From CAISIP01 sp031396205 (lineage in GTDB: Bacteria > Pseudomonadota > Gammaproteobacteria > Burkholderiales > Burkholderiaceae_C), in assembly GCA_031396205.1 (NCBI GenBank), contig JANNKH010000074.1:1-64000 (forward strand): 64,000 bases of DNA. Direction: 5' to 3'. The notes under the pieces were generated by a model. The model was given only the letters and a program-made list of their open reading frames with translations, had not been told where the DNA came from and made no database searches. Positions 8,554 to 17,438 of this stretch are shown here, piece after piece. Position 1 is the first letter of the stretch. The number at the start of each line of letters is the position of its first letter. A program made the position numbers and the translations under genes.

Positions 8554-9679
8554 TAAACAGTTCTCGGTATGACCTTTCCAAGGCACCAACCACGAGCGCT
8601 GGCTGATATGCACTTGCACGATTTCGGCTTGCTTCGCCCATGCGTGCGCGAAGCTCCGAGTCCATTGCGAGAGTTCGCAAGTGCTCCGCTAGATCTTCAA
8701 GCGAACCCGGATCGACGATGAATCCGTTGACGCCATGATCAACCATTTCTTCAGCAGCGACGATCGCGCGAGTTACGATAACCGGCCGACCAAACCACAT
8801 AGCCTCCATTGCTACTAGCGGCTGAGCTTCCTGGACAGACGGCAAAACGAACACGTCACAGGATGCGTAATATCGGGACAACGTTGGGTGATCCAGGAAT
8901 CCCAAGAACTTGACTTTCTCGCCAATCCCGATTTGGGCTACCAACCCTTCAAGAGACGGCCCCTCTGGCCCCCTGCCAGCGATCCACAACAATGCGTTTG
9001 GCACATCGCGCAAAAGCCTTCCAAACGCCTTAATCAGATATCCGACATTTTTTTCCGGACCCAGCCGGCCTGCAAAAAGCACACAGTATGGCGATCTTCT
9101 GTCCACCTGAACGATTCCATCCGTATCGCCGAGCGCCACGGGGTTGGTTATGTACTGCACGCGCGTACGCACTCCCTCAGCGGCGATCTGAAGTCCAAGA
9201 TTCGACGACGGCGCAATTACAAGGTCATATCGATTGTTGTAAATCACCATCAGCCATCGGATCAATGGTCTCAACGGCCTCATGGGCAAAGGCTGAGTCA
9301 AGACCTCGGCACTGAAATGGAACGTGGACACCTGCTTCAGGCCGAGCGACAAAGCTACCCCACAAACGGTACGCATCATCAGCCCGACATAGTGGTGGTG
9401 AACTATGTCGGGCTGGACGCGCTCAAAAATGGCTCGAATTTTGGCAACTGATGGCAATGCTTGATAGAAGCCATAAATCTTAACAGTGAAAACGCGAAAT
9501 ATCGTGACACCCTCCCACTGTTCCACCTCGGCTTCACCAACGCGTCGAGATGTAATCACACTTACTTTGTGACCGCGCTTCACTAGCTCCGGAGCAATCA
9601 GTTTGATATGCACTCCGACCCCCGTCATCGCCGGTAGGAAATCGTCCGACACCATACAGACCGATAACGACGCAGTCAT
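8531..9679 (-). CDS. GT4-type glycosyltransferase
   Basis: A 382-residue GT-B fold transferase. The N-terminal domain has the PAMTGVGVHIKLIAPEL acceptor-side motif. The C-terminal domain has FAGRLGPEKNVGYLI (near residue 205) and the EX7E nucleotide-sugar site (EAQPLVAMEAM, near residue 290). Such enzymes are cytoplasmic and retain the anomeric configuration. It lies 61 bases after the beta-barrel gene and overlaps the PIG-L deacetylase gene, in the same leftward operon. The likely product is a glycosylated lipid or glycan precursor. Donor and acceptor cannot be read from the sequence. Confidence 0.85.
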   Translation of the reverse strand: MTASLSVCMVSDDFLPAMTGVGVHIKLIAPELVKRGHKVSVITSRRVGEAEVEQWEGVTIFRVFTVKIYGFYQALPSVAKIRAIFERVQPDIVHHHYVGLMMRTVCGVALSLGLKQVSTFHFSAEVLTQPLPMRPLRPLIRWLMVIYNNRYDLVIAPSSNLGLQIAAEGVRTRVQYITNPVALGDTDGIVQVDRRSPYCVLFAGRLGPEKNVGYLIKAFGRLLRDVPNALLWIAGRGPEGPSLEGLVAQIGIGEKVKFLGFLDHPTLSRYYASCDVFVLPSVQEAQPLVAMEAMWFGRPVIVTRAIVAAEEMVDHGVNGFIVDPGSLEDLAEHLRTLAMDSELRARMGEASRNRASAYQPALVVGALERSYRELFNDVKCHG

Positions 9680-9740
9680 ATCAAACTGTCCCTAGGGTGG
9701 TGGCAAACGGCTGTGGTACAACTTTTCTGATCGTATCCGA

Positions 9741-11018
9741 TCAGAAATAGTATGTTCCGAGTACTTGAATCACGCGCCGCTCTGGGAGGATCCCGTATTC
9801 ACTGGTGACTCTGCCAATATTCTGCTGGTATTGGATCGCCAAGTCGAAGTTCGACCAATGGCGGCGAAGCTCAAACCAAGCCAATTTGCTATGGTCAATA
9901 GAATTCACGCGAAGGAATGCCGTCAGGTCGAGATTCTTAGCAACAATATCTTTCTGCGTGACATACAAGAGAAACGCTTGTCGAGTCGCCAGGTCTTGTA
10001 CGCGCTGCGCATAAGTGAAATAGGCTTCTTGCATTATGGGGTTTAATCCTAGCACCACCGAATTCCCCTTGCCAAGTGCAAAGCCGTTATATTGATACTC
10101 TGCGGTAATCGACAATTTACCTAAAGTCGTATAGGTGACACCGGCGGCGACGCGGTTGCGCGTCGCGTTCGGAGCCGAAATCAGCAACGCACGGCTTAGA
10201 AGGTCTGGCTCGCTTCCGCGCGACCATTCTGCATGGAGAACTGCCGCATCAGATAATAAGGCGGTCAAACTGGCGCCCAATTTTGGCGATAGCCCCGCTT
10301 CCTTATAAAGGAGCAACTGGGTACTAACACCCTCAGATAATTGGGTTCCCAACACAATCACTCCGCGGTCACGATTATTTGTGGCGCCGAAGTCCAAACT
10401 CCAGCCGTCTGCGCTCGGCCTTGTCGAGAGTTTCGGCGAATAGCTGATTGCCAATGATCCGCTATTCCACAGCCGCTGACCACGCAACACAAACGTGCCC
10501 AGCCTGTTCTCGCGGAGTGCAAAGGGATTGGCAGTTGTTAATGTTCGAAGGCTTCCGTCACGGAAGAAATCCGTCGGGTTGTATCCATACGCAGGTCCAT
10601 ACCGCAGGTTCATACGGCCAAAATCGTATATAGAGTTGGCAGAGTCCGATTGCCAAGTTACATACGCCTCACGCAGGCTATTGACTGTCGAGTCCGCCCC
10701 CGCGTCGACAGGGTCCAAGTAGTCCACCCGGTTCGACAACACCACACTTAACCCTTGTCCAACCTTGGCCGAGTAGACTAGATCGAAGGAAGCCCGTCCG
10801 ATCTCTTGACTACCTAAGCCATAGCGCCTACTCGACGTCCCAATCGCACCTTCAACAAACAACTTGATGTTGCGCTTGGCCTCCACCTGTTCTACTGGCG
10901 CACTTTGCAAGCTGAGTGGATCAACTTGCGCTTGGGCAATCGACGTGGATGTCAATGCCGAACTAATCAGCCAAACACCCCAGGCCAAGGACAAAACACG
11001 TGGGGAAAAGGCGGTCAT
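9741..11018 (-). CDS. predicted outer membrane beta-barrel protein
   Basis: A 425-residue exported protein with a signal peptide (MTAFSPRVLSLAWG..., cleavage near AQAQ). The mature part is rich in alternating polar and aromatic strands with many Gly, Asn and Tyr, and it ends in YYF. A terminal Phe preceded by aromatics is the usual BAM recognition signal. ATG 11018 has GGAG 9 bases upstream and lies 5 bases after the stop of the LolA-like gene; the frame extends upstream but without a signal peptide. I recognise no named family. Its place directly after an ATPase, a permease and a LolA-like carrier makes it the probable outer membrane acceptor or channel of that system. Confidence 0.7.
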   Translation of the reverse strand: MTAFSPRVLSLAWGVWLISSALTSTSIAQAQVDPLSLQSAPVEQVEAKRNIKLFVEGAIGTSSRRYGLGSQEIGRASFDLVYSAKVGQGLSVVLSNRVDYLDPVDAGADSTVNSLREAYVTWQSDSANSIYDFGRMNLRYGPAYGYNPTDFFRDGSLRTLTTANPFALRENRLGTFVLRGQRLWNSGSLAISYSPKLSTRPSADGWSLDFGATNNRDRGVIVLGTQLSEGVSTQLLLYKEAGLSPKLGASLTALLSDAAVLHAEWSRGSEPDLLSRALLISAPNATRNRVAAGVTYTTLGKLSITAEYQYNGFALGKGNSVVLGLNPIMQEAYFTYAQRVQDLATRQAFLLYVTQKDIVAKNLDLTAFLRVNSIDHSKLAWFELRRHWSNFDLAIQYQQNIGRVTSEYGILPERRVIQVLGTYYF

Positions 11019-11022
11019 TAAC

Positions 11023-11799
11023 TTACTCCGTTTGGAATCGCGGCAGGTAGTCACGTTGCAGCCAAGTTTCGGGAATCGTGCGAGCAACATAGTCTGAGAA
11101 CCGCATGAGGGTGACCGATTGGGGATTCAGTCCGTCAATGATCACCGTCTCCGTCGGCCGCACAATTCCCAGTTGTTGTTGGAACCGCCTGTAATAAGCT
11201 GTCTTTAGCAATCGAGAAGACTCAGCAAAAAAACGTGCCTTGAGCGGTCTATTGGTCTCGACATCGACCCACATTTCGACACTGGCGTACGTCACATCTG
11301 GAACTGCTGCGGTTAGGACCAACTTGTGGGCCATGCGCGTCTGACGCTCCCCGTCCATGACTGCCTCCACCCCAAGGGATTCGGCCGTGTAATCCTTGGC
11401 GAAGTTTACAGTCGCCACGTCACCATTCGATGCCTGTCCCAACAATCGCTGCTGCGGAGACAGTCGCACACTTGCTTTGGACACAGGGTCATAGAACCAC
11501 AGATCACTACCGTTCTTCAACATTAGTTTGCCTGCATCACGCGCAGGAAGAACAAACCTGATCAAACTGGCAAACTGGCCTCCAGCTTGTTGCGTCCGCG
11601 AATAACTTACTAGCGTGCTAGTATCAACTTGTTTGCCGCCTTGAAACTCAGTCAATGTTACGGTAACACTGAAAGGCCGACCAGGATTACGAATGGCATC
11701 ACTAGCGGCCAATATGTCACTCGCATTTGGCGCCCCCCAAGCTGAGCTAATCCCCAAGAGGAAAAAACCCAAAAAGGAACGAAGTACTTTCATTGCCAT
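11023..11799 (-). CDS. LolA-like periplasmic lipid/lipoprotein carrier
   Basis: A 258-residue protein with a signal peptide (MKVLRSFLGFFLLGISSAWG). The rest matches the outer membrane lipoprotein-sorting (LolA-like) fold: paired beta strands such as LMLKNGSDLWFYDPVSKASV and the long strand KLVLTAAVPDVTYASVEMWV. Such proteins shield an acyl chain while carrying it across the periplasm. It lies 13 bases after the FtsX-type permease gene and 5 bases before the beta-barrel gene, so it probably accepts cargo from the ABC transporter. ATG 11799 has AGGAG 4 bases upstream; a second ATG two codons on has a 10-base spacing. Confidence 0.75.
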   Translation of the reverse strand: MAMKVLRSFLGFFLLGISSAWGAPNASDILAASDAIRNPGRPFSVTVTLTEFQGGKQVDTSTLVSYSRTQQAGGQFASLIRFVLPARDAGKLMLKNGSDLWFYDPVSKASVRLSPQQRLLGQASNGDVATVNFAKDYTAESLGVEAVMDGERQTRMAHKLVLTAAVPDVTYASVEMWVDVETNRPLKARFFAESSRLLKTAYYRRFQQQLGIVRPTETVIIDGLNPQSVTLMRFSDYVARTIPETWLQRDYLPRFQTE

Positions 11800-11811
11800 G
11801 CATCTCCTACA

Positions 11812-13209
11812 TCAAACATGACGCAATGCTTCAACCAAATTCAGCCGCGCCGCACGATGGGCAGGCCACCAAGCGGACAGTATCGCTATACAGATAAGAC
11901 CAACCGTTGTCCCAACAAGCATTTTGGTCTCCCCCCAAACTGTCAGAGTCAGCGGTAACGGATCAACACTGCCGGGTGGCAGCCAAGTCATGCCCATCTG
12001 ATTTGCCGCCGCCGATAGCACCAAAGCCGCAATGACGCCAAAAATTGCTCCCGCAAAACCCAATAACGCACCTTCAATGACGAACAGCCAACGAATACCC
12101 GCGCGACGGAGTCCAATCGCCCGCAACGTACCAATTTCGACCGTACGCTCAACCACAGCAGTGTTCATGGTGTTGCTTACTGTAAACAACACTATTGCCC
12201 CAATCAGAACGAATATGAACCCAAAAATCGTGTCAAACAATTGAATTGTCTGCACGTAAAACGGATTCAGAGTCCTGAAATCGAGCACTGAAAGCGGTTG
12301 ACTGGACGAAAAGCTTGCCAATATTGGTATTAGTCGTGCCTTGGCCAAAGGTATCTGAGCAGTATGCCGTAATTGGAGAATAATCGACGTCACCTTGGGC
12401 TCTGACTTGCCGTAAATGAGTTGCTGCGTCTGCGCCAGGTGCATCATCACATAAACCTCGTCAAACTCCTTGAACCCCTGTTCTTCCGCCTTAATGACCT
12501 CTAAAGAGACAACGTTTGGAGTTCCGCGCGCATTACCCGCGAGTACCTCGATTCGACGCGCATTCGAACCAGATTCATTGGGCGCCTTAGGTGTCTCAAG
12601 CAGGCTCAATTGCGCAATATCATCAGGCAGTGACTTTCCGTCCGGCTTTGCTTCCTTTTCGGGTTTCGGGCACTGTTTTATCTTCAAAGCATCGCACAAC
12701 TGTAATACGCGCGCGACACCTGTGCCAACTATCGCGGCATCGAGAGCGGCGCCTTCAAGCGCGAACAAAGGGGAACTGGTTCGCAACCCAAATTCATTCC
12801 ACTTGCGCATGCGATTGATATCCGTCGCAACAAAACCATTCCCGGTGATAGTGCGCGAGACACCAGCAGCATAGTTACCTGCGATACCACCAAACTGCAG
12901 CGTCGGCGTGACGACTAACACAATGTCGCGCAATAACGAGTCTTCCTGAATAGCTTCCATAATCTTGACATAACTTGAAATACCATACGCTGTTGGATTT
13001 CCACTTCCGTACAAATTAAAGTCTCGATGCTGGATTTGGAGATGTCCGCCGGTCTGGACATACTCGGTATGCATGGTTTGATTAATATTGGTACTGTAGC
13101 CTCCAAACAACAATATTGAGGCAGAACCAATCGCCATTGCGAGCAGCGTTGCACTGGAACGTCGCCGGTTGCGCAAAAGATTACGCATAGCCAAGTTCAA
13201 CGTAATCAT
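11812..13209 (-). CDS. FtsX/MacB-type ABC transporter permease
   Basis: A 465-residue inner membrane protein with the LolC/E-MacB layout: one N-terminal membrane helix (about residues 20-40), a large periplasmic domain (about 45-320), then three C-terminal helices. The FtsX family hallmark NTMNTAVVERTVEIGTLRAI follows the second helix. Permeases of this type act as mechanotransducers, extruding lipids or lipoproteins rather than channelling solutes. The periplasmic domain has a Lys/Pro-rich insert near residues 180-200. Its ATG overlaps the stop of the ATPase gene by 4 bases (ATGA), so the two are translationally coupled. Confidence 0.88.
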   Translation of the reverse strand: MITLNLAMRNLLRNRRRSSATLLAMAIGSASILLFGGYSTNINQTMHTEYVQTGGHLQIQHRDFNLYGSGNPTAYGISSYVKIMEAIQEDSLLRDIVLVVTPTLQFGGIAGNYAAGVSRTITGNGFVATDINRMRKWNEFGLRTSSPLFALEGAALDAAIVGTGVARVLQLCDALKIKQCPKPEKEAKPDGKSLPDDIAQLSLLETPKAPNESGSNARRIEVLAGNARGTPNVVSLEVIKAEEQGFKEFDEVYVMMHLAQTQQLIYGKSEPKVTSIILQLRHTAQIPLAKARLIPILASFSSSQPLSVLDFRTLNPFYVQTIQLFDTIFGFIFVLIGAIVLFTVSNTMNTAVVERTVEIGTLRAIGLRRAGIRWLFVIEGALLGFAGAIFGVIAALVLSAAANQMGMTWLPPGSVDPLPLTLTVWGETKMLVGTTVGLICIAILSAWWPAHRAARLNLVEALRHV

Positions 13210-13991
13210 GCCGGTTCCCCAAACCCCTTCCGCTGAACCTTCTGAATCAACCCATCCTTAAGATAAATAATGTCATCGGCCGCCCTAATAACCTCCGGAT
13301 CATGCGACGAGAAAATAAACGATATCTCATAACGCTCAACCATGCGCCGCATGAGATTCAGAATCGCCGCCCCCGTCTGACTGTCCAGATTGGCCGTCGG
13401 CTCATCCGCAATGACCAATTTCGGCTTGCGCGCCAGTGCCCGCGCGATCGCTACACGCTGACGCTGACCGCCAGATAACTGCCCAGGAAGATTCTTCGCG
13501 CGATCGCTAAGCCCGACAGCTTCCAACAGCCTCGGCACACGGGTGCCGCGCTTTTTGGCTGACGCGCCAGCTAGCAGCAAGGGGTACTCGATGTTTTCAT
13601 AGGCGCTGAGCACGGGCAACAAGTTGAAATTCTGAAAAATGAACCCAATGTTCTTAGCCCGAAAATCCGATAGTTGATCGTCGTCCAAATCGCCGACCTT
13701 GGTGTCGGCGACGACGATCTCCCCTCTGTCGGGGCGATCAATACATCCAATCATGTTCAGCAGCGTGGTCTTGCCGCTGCCCGATGGTCCGAGCAGGACG
13801 GTGAAGCAGGCGTGGCGGACCAGGATGTTGACGCCCTTTATCACGGGCACGCTGACGCTATCGAGCTGGTAGGTCTTCTCTACCTGGATCAGTTCGGCGA
13901 CCGGCCCGTGCTTGACAACATGCTCGGCTGGCGGTTGCGAGTCGACTTCGGCCGATTCGTCTTCGGCAACTACAGCTTCTTCATCTGCCAT
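13206..13991 (-). CDS. LolD/MacB-like ABC transporter ATPase
   Basis: A 261-residue nucleotide-binding protein with Walker A GPSGSGKT, Q-loop FQNFNLLP, signature LSGGQ and Walker B LVIADEP, plus a switch His in SSHD. It is closest in layout to LolD, MacB and FtsE ATPases. ATG 13991 has GGAG 9 bases upstream; a longer frame to 14051 adds 20 residues without support. An acidic N-terminal extension of about 30 residues precedes the ATPase core. It is the first gene of the leftward operon and powers the permease it overlaps. GC content rises from about 43% at 13261-13320 to about 62% at 13801-13860 (hand counts), so the gene straddles a composition boundary. Confidence 0.9.
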   Translation of the reverse strand: MADEEAVVAEDESAEVDSQPPAEHVVKHGPVAELIQVEKTYQLDSVSVPVIKGVNILVRHACFTVLLGPSGSGKTTLLNMIGCIDRPDRGEIVVADTKVGDLDDDQLSDFRAKNIGFIFQNFNLLPVLSAYENIEYPLLLAGASAKKRGTRVPRLLEAVGLSDRAKNLPGQLSGGQRQRVAIARALARKPKLVIADEPTANLDSQTGAAILNLMRRMVERYEISFIFSSHDPEVIRAADDIIYLKDGLIQKVQRKGFGEPA

Positions 13992-14261
13992 TGTCCATGT
14001 CTCCAGATGCCTGTCTTCCTCGCTCGAGCGTCGCCGCAGCGATTTCGCCAACGACAGGGACGATTATTACCGCATACTGTGCCAGACCAAACCCCTGCGC
14101 AAAGACAGCGTGGTTGAGGCGCCAGCAATTCCCACCAGAATCCGACAGAGACCGGGTACGTTACTTCACCTCGGCGCAGACAGTAGCCCTGTGAACGGGG
14201 CTGGAGTACTATCTGCAGAGCGTCCCGGAAAAGCCTTACAGTCGTGACAAAGGTACGTGCA

Positions 14262-14858
14262 ATGGCCACTAATCGGATCGGCAGCGATGCGGGTGAAGCG
14301 GACGAACCGTTCGCTGCGACCGATCCGATCCCGCTATCGCGTGGCAGCGTATCCAGCCGCGACTATGCAGCGCAGTTGTTGATCGCGCCCAATGCCCTGA
14401 TTAACCTGAGCCTGGTTGAGGCCAAGATTGTGGTCAGTTACATGCGCCCCGAGTCGGTTCCTGCAGGCGAAACCTTCATCACCGAGGGAGATTCGGTCAA
14501 CAACGGCTTCATGGTGCTCTTGCTGGCGGGCGAAGTGCTGGTCGAGAACATCACGGTCAGTCGTACCAAGCCAGTGACAGTCACGGTCTTGGGGCCGGGA
14601 AGCCTTGTCGGTGAGATGGGTTTGCTCGACACCGGCCCGCGCTCGGCATCCTGTACGGCAAGTACCGACCTCCAGTGTGCTGTGCTGACCCGCCAGGCGT
14701 TGGAAGACCTGGTCCGGGACCAACCCGCCATGGGCGCCAAGTTATTGCTCGCAGTCTCCGCGCGCATCGCCGAGCGTTATCGCGAAACGCAGAAGAAACT
14801 GGTGTTGTTCGCCCGCCTTGCAGCGACCATGCAGCAGGAATTGGATCGGCAGACCTGA
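14262..14858 (+). CDS. cyclic-nucleotide-binding domain protein
   Basis: A 198-residue protein with one cNMP-binding jelly roll (about residues 55-160), including PGSLVGEMGLLDTGPRSASC, the phosphate-binding cassette region with its conserved Gly-Glu and Arg. No DNA-binding helix-turn-helix follows; the C-terminus is a helix ending in MQQELDRQT. It is therefore probably a ligand-sensing or scaffold protein, not a Crp-type activator. ATG 14262 has AAAGG 8 bases upstream; an upstream GTG at 14244 lacks this. Divergent from the ABC export operon and upstream of the tyrosine phosphatase gene. Ligand unknown. Confidence 0.75.
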   Translation: MATNRIGSDAGEADEPFAATDPIPLSRGSVSSRDYAAQLLIAPNALINLSLVEAKIVVSYMRPESVPAGETFITEGDSVNNGFMVLLLAGEVLVENITVSRTKPVTVTVLGPGSLVGEMGLLDTGPRSASCTASTDLQCAVLTRQALEDLVRDQPAMGAKLLLAVSARIAERYRETQKKLVLFARLAATMQQELDRQT

Positions 14859-15008
14859 CGCGCTGGCAAAAGCCCGGCGCAGAGACCGACACGGCACTCT
14901 GTGGCAAGCTCGGACGCTAAACCCACCACGCTGCGCAGCCAGTCGCGATCTACCGGAATCAGCGATCATGATCACCGGAATATGCGGCAGCGAACGCATG
15001 AGAAGCAA

Positions 15009-15500
15009 ATGACACGTATCTTGATGGTCTGTACGGCCAATATCTGCCGCTCACCCATGGCCCAAATTGTTAGTACTTACTTGGCGAAGCAAGCCGGATT
15101 GGCGGGACAGGTCAAGATTGAATCGGCAGGTACGCAGGCCAACCGGATCAGCGACCCAACCGACCCTCGGGCCGTTGCGGCATTGGCGAAACGCAACTAT
15201 CCATCCACCAAGATCCGGTCACGCCGCGTCGCCGAAGCCGACTTCGAGCGATGCGACCTGATCCTTGCAATGGATCAGTCCAATCTGAATGATCTACGGC
15301 AAGTTTGTGCTGGCGAACACGTTCACAAATTGCGCATGTTTCTGGAGTTTGCGCCCGAACTCGGCTTGCTGGACGTGCCCGACCCCTATTTCGGTGGGCC
15401 GCAGGGTTTTGAAAGAGTGCTGGACCTGTGCGAAGCGGCCACCATAGGCCTGATTGCGCACCTCAAGGGCGACATCGCCCAGACGCTTCAAACCTTGTAG
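15009..15500 (+). CDS. low-molecular-weight protein tyrosine phosphatase
   Basis: A 163-residue protein with the catalytic P-loop CTANICRS (Cys8, Arg14) at the N-terminus and the general-acid loop DPYFGG near residue 122, both diagnostic of LMW-PTP. In Gram-negative bacteria the Wzb/Etp type dephosphorylates the tyrosine autokinase that controls exopolysaccharide chain length. ATG 15009 is selected because the P-loop must lie near the N-terminus; the frame is open for 36 codons upstream. The last 13 bases overlap the convergent epimerase gene. The neighbouring UDP-glucuronate epimerase supports a polysaccharide role. Confidence 0.9.
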   Translation: MTRILMVCTANICRSPMAQIVSTYLAKQAGLAGQVKIESAGTQANRISDPTDPRAVAALAKRNYPSTKIRSRRVAEADFERCDLILAMDQSNLNDLRQVCAGEHVHKLRMFLEFAPELGLLDVPDPYFGGPQGFERVLDLCEAATIGLIAHLKGDIAQTLQTL

Positions 15501-16495
15501 TAATCCCGATACCACTTCACAAAGTGTGCAATGCCCGTCTTGACTGGCGTTGCCGGAACAAACCCCACCCAGTAACGCAAGGCATCAGTATTCGCGTAAG
15601 TGGCCGGCACATCTCCGTCTTGCAGCGGCAACAGGCGCTTTTCAGCCTTGCGCCCCAGAGCTTCCTCGATGCAGCCAATGAAATCGAGTAAGGGCACCGG
15701 GTTGTTGTTGCCTATATTGAACACCCGGTAGGGAGCGTTGCTGGTCGCCGGGTCGGCTTGCATCGGGTCGTATGCTGCATTGACGGTTGCCGGACGGTCC
15801 AGCACCCGCAAAACACCTTCAACGATGTCCTCGACGTAGGTGAAGTCGCGCTGCATGTTGCCCCCATTGAAGACATCGATCGCCCGGCCCTCCAAAATGG
15901 CCTTGGTGAACAGGAACAGCGCCATGTCGGGCCTGCCCCAGGGCCCGTACACGGTGAAAAAGCGCAAGCCGGTGGCCGGCAGGCCGAACAAGTGGCTAAA
16001 GGTATGCGCCATCAGTTCATTGGCTTTTTTGGTCGCCGCGTACATGCTCACCGGGTGATCGACGCTGTCATGTTCGGAGAAAGGCATGCGGGTGTTGCCG
16101 CCGTACACACTTGAACTGGACGCATACACCAGATGGCCAACCTGGTTGTGGCGGCATCCTTCCAGGATGTTCATGAAACCCACCACGTTGCTATCAATAT
16201 AGGCATGCGGGTTCTTCAGCGAATACCGCACGCCGGCCTGTGCCGCCAGATGAATCACCCGTTCGAACTTCTCCGTTGCAAACAACTGCTCGATGCTGGC
16301 CCGGTCGCCCACGTCCCCCTTGTAAAACCGGAAGTTGGAATACGGTGACAGACGGTCGAGTCGGCTTTGCTTGAGCGACACGTCATAGTAATCGTTGAGG
16401 TTGTCCAGGCCGACAACCTCGTCACCTCGCTCCAGCAGCCTGAGTGTGGCCGTCATGCCGATGAATCCGGCAGCGCCGGTGACAAGAATCTTCAT
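15488..16495 (-). CDS. UDP-glucuronate 4-epimerase-like SDR enzyme
   Basis: A 335-residue extended short-chain dehydrogenase. It has the NAD motif GAAGFIG (residues 7-13), the catalytic Ser/Tyr-x3-Lys (YAATKK, near residue 150) and the family stretch FFTVYGPWGRPDMALFLFTK that distinguishes UDP-GlcA 4-epimerases (CapI/LspL type). It interconverts UDP-glucuronate and UDP-galacturonate for surface polysaccharides. Converges on the phosphatase gene with a 13-base overlap. Another 4-epimerase specificity is possible. Confidence 0.9.
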   Translation of the reverse strand: MKILVTGAAGFIGMTATLRLLERGDEVVGLDNLNDYYDVSLKQSRLDRLSPYSNFRFYKGDVGDRASIEQLFATEKFERVIHLAAQAGVRYSLKNPHAYIDSNVVGFMNILEGCRHNQVGHLVYASSSSVYGGNTRMPFSEHDSVDHPVSMYAATKKANELMAHTFSHLFGLPATGLRFFTVYGPWGRPDMALFLFTKAILEGRAIDVFNGGNMQRDFTYVEDIVEGVLRVLDRPATVNAAYDPMQADPATSNAPYRVFNIGNNNPVPLLDFIGCIEEALGRKAEKRLLPLQDGDVPATYANTDALRYWVGFVPATPVKTGIAHFVKWYRDYYKV

Positions 16496-16596
16496 GTTTG
16501 CGCGCCTGGGTTCTCTGATTCGATGGCCTATCTTAGCTGCTCAGGCCCTTGTTCCCGCCAATCGACAGAAACACGTTTGCCCGGTGTGCGGCCGCC

Positions 16597-17433
16597 TCAC
16601 AGACCCAGTCTGCGACAAATTTCAAGCGCTGGTGCACTCTGGTTCATGGTGTAGAAATGCAGCGCGGGCACCCCGCCCGCACGCAATTTCTCGCACAGGC
16701 CGGTCACCACATCCAGGCCAAAAGCCCGAATCGAGACCATGTCATCCCGATAGTCCTGCAATCGCAGCTTGATCCAGCGCGGGATCTCGGCGCCACACAT
16801 GTCCGAAAAGCGCATCAGCTGGCTGGAGTTGGTGATCGGCATGATGCCAGGCACGATCGGCACATTCACACCCATGCGCCTGGCGTCATCGACGAAGCGG
16901 AAATACGCGTCCGGGTTGTAAAAATACTGGGTGATGGCCGAGTTGGCGCCACTCTTGACCTTCATGGCAAACGCATGCAGATCGTGTTCCGGGCTTCGGG
17001 CACGCGGGTGCGTTTCCGGGTAAGCCGCGACTTCCAGAAAAAAATGGTTGCCGGTTTCGTCACGGATGAACTCGACAAGGTCGCATGCATGGCGAAACTC
17101 ACCTTCGGTACCGTAGGGGCTCGGCATGTCGCCGCGCAGGGCCACCATGCGCTTGACACCCTTGGACTGCAAATGCCCCAACTGTTCGCGCACGCTGGCC
17201 TTGGTCGCGCCAACACACGAAAAATGCGGCGCCGCCTCGACGCCTTCTGCCATGATTTCGGCAACTGCTGCATAAGTGCCATCCTGGGTCGACCCGCCGG
17301 CGCCGTAGGTCACTGAACAGAAATCGGGCTGCAAGCCATACAGTGCCTTGCGTACTGCCCGTATTTTCTCTGCGCCTTCGGCCGTCTTGCTGGGAAAGAA
17401 CTCCAGGCTGATCGGCAATTTGTTGTCGTTCAT
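16597..17433 (-). CDS. metF: methylenetetrahydrofolate reductase
   Basis: A 278-residue TIM-barrel flavoprotein that reduces 5,10-methylene-THF to 5-methyl-THF, the methyl donor for methionine synthesis. Family motifs are SLEFFPSKT, FCSVTYGAGGST, HFSCVG and MVALRGDMP. ATG 17433 has AGGAG 8 bases upstream; the frame is open far upstream, but that part is read-through antisense to nothing useful and overlaps tlyA. It lies 5 bases after the tlyA stop and is the last gene of the ahcY-tlyA-metF run, so it is probably under the SAH riboswitch as well. Confidence 0.95.
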   Translation of the reverse strand: MNDNKLPISLEFFPSKTAEGAEKIRAVRKALYGLQPDFCSVTYGAGGSTQDGTYAAVAEIMAEGVEAAPHFSCVGATKASVREQLGHLQSKGVKRMVALRGDMPSPYGTEGEFRHACDLVEFIRDETGNHFFLEVAAYPETHPRARSPEHDLHAFAMKVKSGANSAITQYFYNPDAYFRFVDDARRMGVNVPIVPGIMPITNSSQLMRFSDMCGAEIPRWIKLRLQDYRDDMVSIRAFGLDVVTGLCEKLRAGGVPALHFYTMNQSAPALEICRRLGL

Positions 17434-17438
17434 TGCGT

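Noticed and set aside
14070..14084. TGGCAC on the minus strand upstream of the ABC export operon as a second sigma-54 promoter
   Set aside because: The following GC lies only 8 bases after the GG, so the -24/-12 spacing is wrong.
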